In this document: in pieces, positions 10,297 through 22,397 of the stretch
How positions within the stretch are numbered: the first letter of the stretch is position 1
Layout: each line of letters starts with the position of its first letter
Assembly (NCBI GenBank): GCA_034359265.1
Contig: CP136898.1
Coordinates: 39,083,501 to 39,147,500, forward strand
DNA: 64,000 nucleotides
Source: Canna indica
Lineage: Eukaryota > Streptophyta > Magnoliopsida > Zingiberales > Cannaceae
Direction: 5' to 3'
Position numbers and translations under genes: made by a program
The notes under the pieces: model-generated
Seen by the model: only the letters and a program-made list of their open reading frames with translations
Database searches by the model: none
Told to the model about the DNA's origin: nothing

Positions 10297-11574
10297 ATCT
10301 CCCCATTTGACTTATTTGACAAAACACAAGCTGTCAATTAGTCATCACAAAAAGAAAAACCACATAATCTAATAAAACCAACAAGTACAGCCTAACTGTC
10401 AACAACGAAAAGATAATATCCAGACACAGATAAAATCCCAAAGTATCATAGTCGCAACAACATCCAGACAAGCAAGATAAAGAGTTAATCAACACAATAT
10501 AGTTGCAACCAAATATCAGACAAGCCACAAAGGGTTGCAAACTGAACAAAGTATCAAACTATATCTCCACTTTTTGGCAATTAAGCCAAAGGAGCTAAGA
10601 ACTGTGTCAGTTTGAAGAAGAAGAAGAACTTGAAGGACTACTAGAAGAAGTGGACACATTGCCTGCAAGAGCGGATGAGGAGGAAAAGTGATCAAGAACT
10701 TTTTGCTCTGGAGAGATAATCTGTTGTTGTAACTTAGAGACAGCCTCCTTGGCATTGGATATCTCTAGAAGAATACTTTGCTCATATGCAGAGATACTGG
10801 TAGAGGGTTTTTTGGATAAGTTGGAAGAAGGGTGAGTTCTGACAGGAGTTCATACTTTCTTTAACAGCTTTTGATGCACTTTTAGAGAAGATCCAAGAGG
10901 TTCCAAAACCTCCTCAGCAGAACATTTGAAACATTGTCTCTCAAGAATATCATAAATCATATTAGGAAAAATAAGAAACAATCTTGATTTTGTAGACAAC
11001 CTAGAACAAAATCAACAATCTGATCAAAAATTAATTTTCCCAAGTTGAACTGAATCCCATTTGTAATTTTGAAGAGCAGAAGTACCATCTCTTTGCTAAG
11101 AAAAGTGATATGAGTAGTTGGAATCCGATGGAACCTGACAATCAAATAAAGTACTGCATAAAATGTGTTTAAAGATGAAGACTTTATGTTGTGTTCACCA
11201 GCCCAGTTAGTAATATCACCATTGGAAACTTTAGACCCAATTTTTTGCAAAAACTCAGTACTGCATTCATTAATTTCATCAACAACAGAAGGAGAGACAA
11301 ATGCCAAACAATCATTAATAATGTCTACACTAAAATTGTACCACTTCCCTCTAACTAACACTTGATGAAAGTGATCATGCTAAGAATCAGTGATATTTTC
11401 AGAAAGATTGCAATAAAACTCTATAATATAAACGTTGCTTGGAGAAAGGAGCAACATGCATAAAGGAAATTGACAGATTTCTTTCCTCAAGGATATCCAT
11501 AACAGGTTTGCATTTAAGATTAAAATATCCAATATCTAAAGGCCTTTGAGATATAACTTCTTTCAATTGTAAAA
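10297..11574 (-). pseudogene. Extra 3' ORF of a Sirevirus-like element (broken)
   Basis: Between the polypurine tract and 11574 the minus strand carries frames 11614-11399 and 11361-10957. They resemble the domain annotated as putative plant transposon protein (PF20167, from memory): RPLDIGYFNLK with a following hydrophobic segment, then a VRGKW.NFS.D.IND start, and IPTTHITFLSKEMVLLLF followed by NLGKLIFDQIV. In this family the pattern is roughly T-x-V-x3-RALLLY...I-x-VGKLI. Such ORFs occur after pol in some Sireviruses. The role is not established. Gag and pol of this copy are absent. The segment 10297-10956 is degraded, low-similarity sequence. Confidence 0.6.
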
Positions 11575-12283
11575 TGTTAGTATTGATTCTGAGAATGTTG
11601 GCTATATTTGGCAAAAAAAAATTCCAGATTTATTCTCAGGTAAAGAGACATTTTCACAAACTACTCTTGTTGATGAGCAGCTCATGTTGGAACTTATACT
11701 GTTTGTACGTTCAAATAGAATTCATCCCGGATGATGAAGTAGCTGTTACCGAAATATACTTTGTGAATGATGAAGGTTTCAACTGTGAAGACGCTGTCTT
11801 AACTGGTTATAGTGTTAAAGGATTTCTGGATGGGCTGCATGATACGATCTTGATGACTGATGGACTTCTAGTTTAATGATGATTTTGTTAACTAATTCTG
11901 GACACTTAAATCATCATTATTTTCGTCCTGATTAGTTTAGTTTCGAAGAGTTTCTCTTGACTTATTTCTTAGGCGTTTTATATTTACATATATGATCTTT
12001 TGTAAAAACGACGGTGATTAAATATGATTGAATATTTAAGACGAGTTATGCTGACAATTTCTATTGAAGACGACGGTGATTAAATATGATTGAAGTCAGC
12101 ATTTATTTAGATCTTCCAGTAATCTTCCAGTGACACCTATAAATATTAGAAAAGAGATCTATTGTCGACAACTCCATCGCGCAAAAATGCTGTTGCCACA
12201 TATAGAGGAGTTAAAACTACCGAGTGCAGAAAAGGCAACAACCTTTTATCTTTAAGGAGAAGATTGGATATCGGGCAGATAAC
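11575..12283 (+). repeat. Probable partial LTR, plus orientation
   Basis: Begins TGTTAGTATTGATTCTGAG and runs into TTGGCTATATTTGGCAAAAA. This resembles the first 55 or so bases of the LTR at 10296 (minus strand), but in the opposite orientation. A TATA-like CCTATAAATA occurs near 12137-12146. The word GACGGTGATTAAATATGATT is present twice, at about 12010 and 12071. No TG...CA right end or target duplication is clear; the CACTA 1 remnant begins near 12284. Moderate to low certainty. Confidence 0.4.
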
Positions 12284-12286
12284 TCA

Positions 12287-12746
12287 CTACAATATTAGCC
12301 TGTGTGGAGGACGGAACTCTGTGGCTGTGATGTCATAGAGAGTCAAGTTGGTATTTACTTGTAACTCACTACTAACCACTCTGCTCGGCTCCCCCTCACC
12401 TAACGGAGGGAGAATTCTGTTAGGGCCTCGTGGCCTATGTCTCGATGTCGACAGACCTGGATCGACGACTGGAGCCATTGCTGGAGTTGAGGGGATGGTG
12501 GGTGTTAGCGAAGGGACGGTAGTTAGAGTCGGGGTGGTGGTGGTGGAGGCGAAGGGACAATGGCTACAGGTGGGGGGATGGTGGTTGGAGGCGAAGGCAC
12601 GATGGCTAGAGGTGGGGGGATGGTAGGTGGAGGTGAAGGGACGATGGCTAGAGACAAGGGGATGGTGGGTAGATACGGGGCGACAAGTGGTAATCATCGG
12701 GGGGTCCTGCGAGGAAATCCTCCTCGAGCATGTACTTCTCGAACCA
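12287..12746 (-). pseudogene. TNPA-like CACTA ORF, first exon (frameshifted)
   Basis: The start codon lies near 12746 (MVREVHARGG), matching the same start in copies 3 and 4. The exon is Pro/Ser/Thr-rich with repeated PPPPATIPS-like segments, then the shared block STSRHRPRGPNRILPPLGEGE. The frame is broken after about 15 residues: the later part is read in another frame. TNPA-like proteins of CACTA elements bind subterminal repeats and assist transposition. The downstream exons seen in copies 2 and 3 are absent, so this copy is truncated. Confidence 0.75.
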
Positions 12747-12856
12747 TCATCATCATCATGTCCTACAAGGAAATCCTCCTCGAGAATATAATTAGTGTAT
12801 ATATAATAGATTAATATATAGATTTAAGAATTGAATATATACTATTCATTTATATT

Positions 12857-12886
12857 TATTCGTCATCATCATCATCATCATCATTA
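12857..12886. repeat. (CAT)n tract at the LTR insertion site
   Basis: CAT repeats that on the minus strand correspond to the acidic Asp-rich tail between TNPD and TNPA. The solo LTR inserted here: ATTAT before it and ATCAT after it are the probable 5-bp target duplication with one mismatch. Confidence 0.75.
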
Positions 12887-12889
12887 TTG

Positions 12890-14641
12890 TTGGCTTAAGA
12901 TTTTCAACCTTGGTCTTAATCTCGGTTTTGATAATAACAAACATGGAACTAATGTTTCATTGAAAAACCTTTCAGGTTCCAAGTCGGTTAGCTCTCGACG
13001 TCCCCGATCGAAAAAATCGGCAACGACGCTCATTGTCGCTCTGGATTCTTCGGGAAGTTAGAGTTTAGGTTTAAGGTGTCTAGAATGTGATATAATCCTC
13101 TTATGATGCAAAGAACACAAAAACCAAACCCAAACCCCAAAACATGCAAACCCGAAAACTACCTTGAAATTCACTAAGCCTAGGGAGCTCCTTGGAGGGC
13201 TATATGACCTAGACATTTTCTTGACACAAAAAATGACGGTAATTGTTCCTTGCGTAAAAACTAGATAATGAGATATTTTTAAGGAATTTTTGAAAGCCTT
13301 TAGCATACCCATATTTGACTTGGGAGATTAGAAAATTTACGTTTTCTGGAAATTTGTACTAGACTCCAAAAACTAGATTTTGATTCTTAAGGATTTTGAT
13401 TTTTTAGATATTTTTATTGAATCCAAATGGGGGGTAATCCTTATATAATATTTATATTTTAAAGTTATATAAGTAGACTTAGCGAATATGGAATCCAAAA
13501 TCGAGCAAACAAGCAGAAAAAAACCAAGTAGTGCATTCTGCCCAATTTCGATCGACCAGTCGGTCGACCGAATGCTGCCAAAAACTGGCAGTAGGCAAGT
13601 CGGTTGATCGTTCGATCGACCGAAGTATGCCAAAAAATGGCAGTATGTCTTCGGGCCTTCGGTCGGTCAACCGAATGTTGCCAAAAACTGGCAGTAGGCA
13701 AGTCGATCGACCGAATGCTGCCAAAAATTGGCAATAGGCAAGTCGGTCGACCGAAGTGAACCAAAAAATGGTAGTATGGCTTCGGTCGCTCGGTCGGTCG
13801 ACCGACGATCGATCGGACCTGCGATCGGACGGCGGAAACAACTAGTTTTCTGTCTGTTGAGTTGGTTGTTTCATGCTATCTCCTCAAGGTTTATAAATAG
13901 AAGCCTTAGCAAGCCTTCCACCCTTTATCCATCATACCTTGAGCCATATTTTGATGATCCTTGAGCTTGATTGAGCCACCATTCTTGAAATCCCTAGCTT
14001 TCATCTCTCAACTCCTTGAGTAAGCCCCGACTTCATTGATTCACCATCAAAGGCATCAGGAGGAAGCTAGGAAACTTTATTTGGAGCTAAGTATAAGTTA
14101 TTTGATTTATTGCTCCATTAAGTTATGTATTTTCTTATTTATTTCATTGTATTTGAGTTTGTGAAGACCTAGGTTGTTAGGTCTTGAAATTGGATGGTTG
14201 CCTTTGTGTTTGAGGCTTGATTCCACCGGTGTAAACTTAGTTTGCTAGGATTAGTTGAGTTGTCCTTAGGTTGAGGTGGGAGAGTGCTCTCGGTAGGAAG
14301 GCGGGATACTTCCGGGTGTGGAAGTGTCTTCGGTTTGAGAGCGGAGACTTTTCGGTGTAAAGTTCTCATTGTAAGGAAATTAATTAATCTAGTTAAACTA
14401 GTTTAGAAATCCTAAGCGGGGTGCTTAGGTAGTGGAGTAGGCATTGGGGCCGAACCACTATAAATCATTGTGTTAGCATTGTCTCTTTTATGTTTGCTTA
14501 ATTGCCTTACTTATTTCTTCCGCATTTAATATTAGAATTGAAATTTGCCTAAGTAGTTCAAGACACGATTAAAATCGAATTTAGACAAAAAGATTTAGAT
14601 AACACACTATTCACCCCCTCTAGTGTGGCCATTTCACCAAC
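12890..14641 (+). repeat. Solo LTR, Sirevirus-like copia family
   Basis: Starts TGTTGGCTTAAG and ends TTTCACCAACA, about 1752 bp. It is nested in CACTA 1 between TNPD and TNPA, flanked by ATTAT and ATCAT. Family members recur at 35461, 49032 and 60718. A palindrome island (GGTCGACCGA and TGCCAAAAACTGGCA types) spans about 13540-13830, followed by a TATA-like TTATAAATAG at 13891-13900. The end shows CACTATTCACCCCCTCTAGT, the conserved end shared with the LTR at 1427. No internal region remains, so it is a recombination product. Confidence 0.9.
13540..13830 (+). promoter_or_regulatory. Palindrome island upstream of the LTR TATA-like box
   Basis: Alternating units: a GATCGACC/GGTCGACCGA palindrome, then TGCCAAAAACTGGCA with a few bases between. 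Five or six units occur, spaced roughly 45-50 bp, ending at GGTCGGTCGACCGACGATC. The TATA-like box follows about 60 bp later. Equivalent islands lie in the same position in the other copia LTRs of the window. Confidence 0.75.
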
Positions 14642-17600
14642 AATCATCATCAGTGTTATACTCTTCTTTTTCTCCTTCGGAATCTTCAAATTCTTCTTAT
14701 TCTCCTTCATCATCATCATTTTGTCCTTCCTCAACTTCATTATCATCGTCATCAACATATTCTACTTCCATTGAACTAACTCGGTGTCATCATCCTTGAG
14801 TATTGGACTAACTCGCAACACTTCGGATCATCTTCATGATAGAAGTCATCTGTCGGCTCATTCTCTCCAGTTATTGGGTCATTTTTTTCTCTGGCTTTAG
14901 TCTTACAGACTACACACCAATCTGCCCTATCTTTCTTTCGATACCGATGCTGCATATAATATACTTGTTCAGCTTGAGATGCCAATATAAATGACTCATT
15001 TGCAGTCAATTTTGATTTGTAATTGACCTCAATAAGTTTATACTTTGGATGAACTCTCATGCCCCTATCGCTTCTATCAAACCAATGACATTTAAAAAGG
15101 ACATCTGATTTCCAGCCGAGAAAGTGCAATTATATGACTTCTTCCAACAGTCTGTAAAAATTTACATCACATTCAGCATAGTCTTCTTTGTAAATGAATA
15201 TTCAACTGTGTGAAATTTATACCCACTAATAAAATATCTATTATAACACAATACAGGTCACGTCGGTCCGCTAGAAAACTCAAATATTCTGTATCTATTT
15301 CGGTTTTGTGTTCTGTAATGTAAGATCGAAGCCAAGTAGGGAAATCACGATTGTGTAATCTCTCTAATTCTTCCTCGCTATAAATTGAGTATTTTGTCAC
15401 CATGTCGACGTCAAATATTTCAATGAACTTTTCAATTTCTTGACAATTGAGTAAAACGTACAAGTGCGCCAAATGGTACTCTTCGTTGTTTAATTATCGA
15501 GACGGACGAGAACCCAAAGCACGACCATGGTAACAAAAGATATTTAAACGACCATCTGATAGTCGAGCTCCCCCGTCGTCATTTCCTGGAAGATGATTAA
15601 GTCTTATCTCAATGGTCGATTCAAAATAAAATGAGCATAATATTGAAATTTCTTGAATGGTATACGCTTCTTATATTTAACCTTCAACTATCGCGGTGTT
15701 CTTAACTTTTTCCTTTAGACGATTCATGCTTCTATCAAATAAGTATATCCACCTGTATTAAATGGGCCCACCAACTCTTGCCTCGTATGTCAAGTGTATC
15801 AGTAGATGATTGATCGAGTCAAAAAATGCAAGAGGAAAAAACTGGTCCAACTTGCATATGATTTCAACAATATTATTTTCAAGTATTGACATATCTTCGA
15901 CTCGAAGGACATTTGCACAAATGTTTCTGAAAAACATACTTAATTTGGTCAACGAACCCCAAATCTTATCATGTAGATGATCTCGAAACACGTCCGGAAG
16001 CAATCTCTGGATGAATACATGACAATCGTAGATCTTTATCCCTAATATTTTGCAATCATCGACATTCACACATCGAGATAAGTTCGAGGCATATCCATTG
16101 GGTAATTTGAGTTCTTTTATCCAATGATACACATTTTTTATCTTTTGTTTATTTAACATATACGGCGCCTTCGGCTTATGTAGTCGTTCATTAACCTCTT
16201 GCAACTCTAACTTCGGCCTCTTACAATATATTTTTAGATCATGTCGAGCCTTCATATTATCTTTAGTTTTCTCGAAAACATCCATCAAAGTGTTAAAAAT
16301 ATTATTAAACACATTTTTTTTCAATGTGCATGACGTCCAAATTATGTCGAATTAGTAATGAACTCCAATACGACAATTCCCAAAAGATACTTTTTCACTC
16401 AGTTATGTGTTTGACCAAAACCTGAAATTCTATCATTCCGACCAAAAATAATCTTTGGAAGCAAGGAAACACATGCTAACATCTGTTTACCAAACAACAT
16501 TAGTGTTGGCTCATCTCTTTCGACTCTACCCTTGGTAAACTTGTCACGATTCCTTCGATATTGATGGTGAGGAGGTAGGAACCAACGATGACAATCAAAG
16601 AAAGAAATTTTCCACCCGTTCTCAAGACTGAAGGCTTTTGAGTGTTCCATATAATACACACAAGAGAGTCGCCCCATGCGTGCTCCAACCAGACAACATG
16701 TCGTAGGCCGGGAAATCATTGATTGTCCACAAGACAACTCTTAAAGTGAAGTTTTGCTTCCGGTAACAGTCATAAGTGATAGCTCCCTCAGCCCATAATA
16801 TTTTCAATTCATCAATTAGGGGTCAGAGAAACACGTTAATTTCTTTCCGAGGACCCCTAGGACCCGGAATAATCATTGAAAGATAGATAAATTCATCTTT
16901 CATACACATTGACGATGGAAAATAATAAATGATTAACAACATTGGCCAAACTGAATAAGGGGTTGCAGAATGACCAAACAGATTAAAACCATTCATGAAT
17001 AATCCTAATCTGATATTTCTACTAACCCTAGCAAATGAAGGATAACATATATCCAAATGTTTCCATGCTTCACTATCAGATGGATGAGTCATAACTATAT
17101 CATCACGATTTCTTGCAAGCCAACTCATTTAGGGAGTATTCTTTTCCGACATGAATAATCTTTGAAGCCTCGATGTTAGAGGAAAATACCGAAGCACCAT
17201 AAATGATATATTTTTCTGTCGGAATGATGTCTTCTCCTTGTAACGAGGATGATGACATACCGGTCCATTATCCAATTGTGCATTTTCCTTATAATATAAA
17301 ATGCAGTTTATTTGAGCACACATGTATCTTTTCATACCCAAGCCCTAATTTCCTCATCAACTTTTTTGTCTTATAAAAAGTTGGCTCAAACTTGTTATCT
17401 GGAGGTAGCATTCCAATGATAAAGCCCTCAATCCGATCAAACAAAACCCCGCTGATATTACAATAGGACTTGATGTTCATGAGTTGTGTCATTGCTGAAA
17501 ATCTTGTATATTTAAGATAATTCTCATATAAAAGTTCATCGGTAGCTTTCAACATCGCAAGTTGTTCTTCTGTGACATCAACAACAGTAGTATCGGGTGG

Positions 17601-17650
17601 CACTAACGTCTCAGTAACTGATTTGACATTATCATTTAAATGGAATTGAC
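14642..17650 (-). pseudogene. CACTA 1 transposase TNPD, main part
   Basis: In order from the right: a linker with GGQFHLNDNVKSVTET (just left of CACTA 2) and LMNIKSYCNISG (17650-17129); Transposase_21 (Tnp2) core 17128-16399 with PSDSEAWKHLD, GLFMNGFNLFG (family pattern, as I recall it, is TDGFNPF, so a D is N here), IPGPRGPRKEINVFL and WTINDFPAYDMLSGW; DUF4218-type region 16324-15758 (NNIFNTLMDVFEKTKDN, FLPLAFFDS-like, EARVGGPI); then 15472-15173 and a DUF4216 segment (FKCHWFDRSDRGMRVHPKYKL) ending in an Asp/Glu tail. Several frameshifts and stops. Cuts and joins element ends in the nucleus. Confidence 0.88.
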
Positions 17651-17653
17651 CGC

Positions 17654-18060
17654 CACTACTGGAATAACAAGCATCAACAATGGCTCCAACCGTTGCTGCA
17701 CCATTGCTGAAAGCCATTAGCAACGGCGTGCAATGGTCTGGCCCGTTGCAACGTAGCCGTGACTGAAAATCACGTTGCCGATAACTTAGCAACGGATTAG
17801 CAACGGCCGGAGCGGCCGTTGCTAATAACATTATCAACAATGGTTCTGCCACAGCTGCAGGGCCGTTGTAGATATATACATCAGCAATAGCTCGGTTGCC
17901 GTGGCAAGGCCGTTAGTGAAAGCCCGTTGCTAAGCCGTTATTGTAGGTCATCAGCAACGACTTTGAGGTTGCGGCCTAGAAAATACGATACACTTTTAGT
18001 AACGGCTTTCCCACGGACAACCGTGAGAAAGCCGTTGCTGATGATGTTAACTTGTAACTG
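17654..18060. repeat. CACTA 2 3'-subterminal repeats
   Basis: Many copies of GCAACGGC / GCCGTTGC and close variants in both orientations, beginning right after the terminal CACTACTGG. In En/Spm such subterminal motifs are the TNPA binding sites. The stretch 18061-18282 is AT-rich 3' untranslated sequence without further features. Confidence 0.88.
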
Positions 18061-18282
18061 AAAAGTTTTAAAATTTCTAATTTCCATTAATACATTAATA
18101 CATTTAACCTGGTACATAACTCACTCTCCCATTAATACATTAATACACCCATACATAATATACACATCACAGATACACCCAGCTATACATTAAAATAATT
18201 ATACTTATGTTTATAATTATCCACAATCATATAAAAACCATTTAAATTCAAAACTATCGTATCAATATCCAAACAAAACAAG

Positions 18283-19809
18283 TCAATCAAGTAGTATCCA
18301 AATAACAAAGTCAATATCCAAACAAAATAATAAACCAAACGACGACGGTGGAGGAAGGTCTGGATCATAATATGGCGGGGCCTGGAGTGCTTGGGTGTAC
18401 ACCGACGTGGACTGGCTCGAGGATGATGGATCTGATAATGCCGAAGGGATGCCTACTCCGGTATGAGCTGAGATGTTGCATAGTATAGCATGCATCTCTG
18501 CCATCACCTGACTCCGGCGCTCCATCATCTCACTCTGATGTGCGACCGTCTCCTCTAGTGTCCTTATCCTGCTGCTCTGATCATAATTAGTACTGGAGGT
18601 GGACGATCGCTCACCAGCGACCGAAGGGGTCGGTGCCCCAAGTGGCCCCAGCACGGCTCGCGTATGACCACTGTCTGCAAAGCCATATACGCGGCTGTGG
18701 TCCTAGCCACCTGTAGCCTCGACCCACGCTCCGACATCAAAGTCCTCGGGGGTGCCCCTGTGCTGCATCACTGTTTGAGTGTAGGTCTCCTACTCGAGTT
18801 TGATTTTTTATTTCATATTTGTCCTAAAACTTAAATTATAAATAAATAATGAATAATTTAAACAAATATACTTACCATAATGATTGCAGCACATGTGTCG
18901 ATGTACTCTCCCGGAGGGTCGCTGGACAGTCCCATCATCCATCACCGTCATCTACATTTACAAAACAAATACATTATTTATTATACAAAGTAACAAATAA
19001 AATATATAATTGAATTCAAGATATAATACTTACCATACGACGACTGTGCACTAGAAATAATATTGAGCCGCTAGTGTGACGCGCTCCTCCCCTGGACATG
19101 CAGTTTCTAGCCGCAGTCATAGAAATCTCCTGCCATTGATCTGTCGACCATAACACCATGAGTTGGTCCCAAATATCAGGAGTAATCCAATCGGGGTCGT
19201 ATCCCCGAGTCTTCGCGATGTTTGTGGTCCCAGCTCGGGCCATCGCTTGGGACAGGGCCTGCCCCAGCTGGCCATTGTACCTCTGCTGGAAAATAGCCTC
19301 CCAGGTAGTATAAATGAAGGACCTCTGGTCCTCAGCCCATTTATAGCAAGCTTGCAAAACAATAATATCAGTATAAATATTAATCATCTTGTATATATAT
19401 TTTTAATACGTGCCTCAAACTCGCGTCATAGCATGTCGATGTGCTAACGGGGCATCTATCGTCGGATTGTAGAAGATATGGTCCTCGACACATCCTCCTG
19501 CTCGAACCTGCACAATAAAAATAAAGTTTAATATTATATTATGATATAATGAATTTGTAATAATTCATAATTCATAATACATTACTGCTCCCCAATCACA
19601 TTAATGAGTCTATGTGACTCCGTGGCCGGTGGAGGCTGCCATCTATTCGGCCTGCGTGGCCGGTGGAGGCTCGATGAACTAGCCTCGGTGGTATGAGGAT
19701 CAGCGGCAGGAGTATCATCTGCAGGAGGATCAGTAGCAGGAGGAAGTGCTGGAGTCTAACCGATCGGAGACTCCGAAGCTCTTGTTCGACGATAACCACG
19801 ACCCACCAT
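18283..19809 (-). pseudogene. CACTA 2 TNPA-like gene, about five exons
   Basis: Start MVGRGYRRTRASESP at 19809 with a stop soon after (PIG then stop). Exon 1 (to about 19586) is Pro/Ala/Ser-rich and ends RPNRWQPPPATESHRLINVIG. Exon 2 lies near 19511-19415. Exon 3 (about 19354-19033) holds the Transposase_24-type core: GYDPDWITPDIWDQLMVLW, then WQEISMTAARNCMS and ARHTSGS, ending before GTAAGT. Exon 4 near 18962-18876. Exon 5 (about 18810-18283) has DVGAWVEATGG and RVYGFA, then a coiled coil with MMERRSQVMAEMHAIL. Accessory protein binding the subterminal repeats. Two in-frame stops make it a probable pseudogene. Confidence 0.8.
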
Positions 19810-19879
19810 ATCTGTCGAATAAGCATATAATTAGATTATATATAGTAGAGATAGATTTAATAGAAGATATACTTTACAA

Positions 19880-21845
19880 TTATTCCTCATCATCTGAGTA
19901 ATAGTCTTCGAATTCTTCTTCTTCATCATCTTCTTCATCTCCAGCTTCCTCAACTTCATGATCATCGTCATCAATATATTCAACTTCTAATTGAACTAAC
20001 GCTGTGTCTGCATCATCGAGTATTGTAATAATACGATCTACTACGGGAGGCTTGATAGAAATCATCTATCACATCAGGTATCGTCTCATTTTCTCCAATC
20101 TGCTTTATCTTTATTTTTAGATGGATACTTCGCGTAATATACTTGTTCGGCTTGTGATGCCAATATAAAAGGCTCATTTGCTGCCAATTTTGATTTCTAA
20201 TTAACCTCAACAAGTTTATATTTTTGATGAACTTTCATGCCCCTTTCTGTTGTATCGAACCAATGACATCTAAATAGGATAACTGATTTCAAGCCGAAGT
20301 AGTGCAATTCTATCACTTCTTCCACCAGTCCATAAAAATCCATATCACATTCAACATACGTTGTCCCTTTCACGCAGACCCCGGCATTCATCGTCTTCTT
20401 TGTAAATGCATATTCAACCGTGTGAAATTTATACCCATTAACAAAATATCCCCTATAACATGACACTAGTCGCGACGGTCCACTAACAAACTCAAATATT
20501 CTTTTATCTATTTCAGCTCTATGATCTTTGCTATAAGCCCGAATCCAAGTAGGGAAATCATGATTCCGTAATCTCTCCAATTCTTCATCATTGTGAAAGA
20601 CGATCAAATCTTGTTTGTGCCGTCGATTCAAAGTAAAATAAGCATAATGTTGAATTTTCTTAGATGATATACGATTGAGATATTGATCCTTCAACAGTTG
20701 CGGTGTACTTTACTTTTTTCTTCAGACAATTCATGTATCTTTCAAATAAGTACATCCACCGATATCGAATGGGGCCACCAACTCGTGCCTCGTATTCCAA
20801 TTGTATCGATAGATTCTCCATCGAGTCAAAGAAGGCAAGAGGGAAAAACTGCTTCAGCTTGCATATAATTTCAACAATATTACTTTCAAGTGCTGACATA
20901 TCTTCGACTCGAAGCATATTTACACAAATGTTTCTAATAAACATACTTAATTCAGTCAACATACCCCAAATATTATCAGGTAGAAGATCTCAAAATGCGA
21001 TTGAAAGCAATCTCTCCATGAATACATGGCAATCGTGGCTCTTCATCCCTAATATTTTGCAATCATCGACGTTCACACATTGAGATAAGTTTCAGGCATA
21101 CATCGAGTAATCTGAGTTCTTTTATCCATTGACAAACATCTTTGATCTGTTGTTTATTTAACACATACGGGGCCTTCGGCTTTAGATATCATCCGTTGAC
21201 CTCTTGTAACTCCAACTCTGGCCTCTTACAAAGTATTTTTATATCATGTCGGGCCTTGACATTATCTTTAGTTTTTTCAAAAACATCGATCAAAGTGTTG
21301 AAAATATTATCAAACACATTTTTTTCAATGTGCATGACATCCAAATTATGTCGAATCAGTAATGAACTCCAATACGGCAATTCCCAAAAGATTTTTTTTT
21401 TCACCCAATTATGTGTTTGACCAAAGCCCGACACTATTTCATTCCGACCAAACACTATCTCTGGAAGTGCTGAAACACGTGCTAACATTTGTTCACTAGA
21501 CAACATCGGTGGTGGCTCATCTCTTTCGACGCTGCCCTTATTAAATTTATTACGATTCTTTTGATACTGATGGTTAGCCGGTAGGAATCGACGATGTCAA
21601 TCAAAGAATGAGATTTTCCATTCGTTCTAAAGACTGAATGATTTAGAGTATTCTGTACAATACAGACAAGAGAGTCGGCCGTGAGTGCTCCAACCAGACA
21701 TACAATATGCCGTAGGCCGGGAAATCATTGATTGTCCACAAGACCGCAGCCTTTAAATTAAAATTTTACTTCTGGTGACAATCATAAGTGACAGCTCCAT
21801 TAGTCCACAATGTTTTCAATTCATCTATCAAGGGTTTGAGAAACC
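19880..21845 (-). pseudogene. CACTA 2 transposase TNPD lacking its N-terminus
   Basis: Starts abruptly at about 21845, where leader sequence (CCCTAATATTTAGGGTTT) joins the transposase inside LIDELKTLWTNGAVTYD. The N-terminal association domain and the first half of Transposase_21 are deleted. Present are WTINDFPAY, the 21506-21189 frame (LDVMHIEKNVFDNIFNTL), the DUF4218-type segment 20962-20660 (FFPLAFFDSMENL, EARVGGPIRYRWMYLFERYM), the DUF4216-type segment 20694-20197 (SGPSRLVSCYRGYFVNGYKF, CHWFDTTERGMKVHQKYKL) and an acidic tail to 19880. Frame breaks throughout. Not functional alone. Confidence 0.85.
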
Positions 21846-22029
21846 CTAATATTTAGGGTTTCGGCCAGCCCTAGTAAAGGAGAAGAGAATAGGGGAGCTA
21901 ATACCTAGAAATGGTTCGACGTCGAAGGGCGTGATGTTGGTAGGCGGCGTCGGTGGACGAAGACGGCGGCAGGCATCGACAGAGAAGGAAGAAGAAGCAA
22001 GGAAGAAAGGGGTCAGACACGACCGCGAG

Positions 22030-22397
22030 TTAAATAAACTCATCAGCAACGGCTCACTTAGCCGTTGTTAACAAGTATTTCATTTTTGCGCCACGAGCGC
22101 CCCATCGACTAAAAAGCAACATATATAAAAACTGTAAGTAAGCCATTGCTAATGTGTTATTATCATTAGCAACGGATGATGCGGCCGTACGTAAGCCGTT
22201 GCTGATGAATTATTTCATTTGTGCACCGCGTTCGCGCCATCTACTTGTTGGCAACAGCCCGAGCGACCGTAAGTAGGCCGTTGTAGATGTGATATATCTG
22301 TAACGGTCGCAGCGACCGTTGGTAAGTCGTTAGTGATCGCAACTACTTGGGCAGCCATTGCTGATGGCCGTTGCTGAAAACCATTATTCTAGTAGTG
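22030..22397. repeat. CACTA 2 5'-subterminal repeats and terminus
   Basis: Repeated GCAACGGC / GCCGTTGC variants in both orientations up to the terminus TTCTAGTAGTG. The leader at 21850-22029 on the minus strand is GC-rich and encodes nothing I recognise. Confidence 0.87.

Larger units (their letters stand above)
17654..22397 (-). mobile_element. CACTA copy 2, nested in CACTA 1
   Basis: Left terminus CACTACTGGAATAAC at 17654; right terminus ...ATTATTCTAGTAGTG at 22397; length 4744 bp. The 3-bp flanks CGC (17651-17653 and 22398-22400) are identical, the CACTA hallmark. Removing it restores the sequence of CACTA 4 at 58562-58610 (ATAGTCTTGGCGG with flanks), so the pre-insertion site is known. 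It carries TNPD lacking its N-terminal part and a multi-exon TNPA-like gene, both on the minus strand. Confidence 0.95.

Noticed and set aside
11574..11876. 100-residue plus-strand frame ending EDAVLTGYSVKGFLDGL
   Set aside because: It begins at the probable LTR start at 11575, matches no family I know, and the flanking sequence looks like LTR; treated as chance.
12284..12300. CACTACAATATTAGCC as the 3' terminus of CACTA 1
   Set aside because: It resembles a CACTA end but no subterminal repeats precede it and no partner target duplication is visible; kept only as a weak boundary.
12348..12626. Gly/Val-rich 92-residue plus-strand frame
   Set aside because: Antisense shadow of the Pro-rich TNPA exon 1; the same applies to 29813-30034 and 59975-60325.
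13373..13964. Several overlapping Arg/Asp/Ser-rich frames (SVDRSVDR-like)
   Set aside because: They are translations of the GGTCGACC palindrome repeats in both strands, not proteins.
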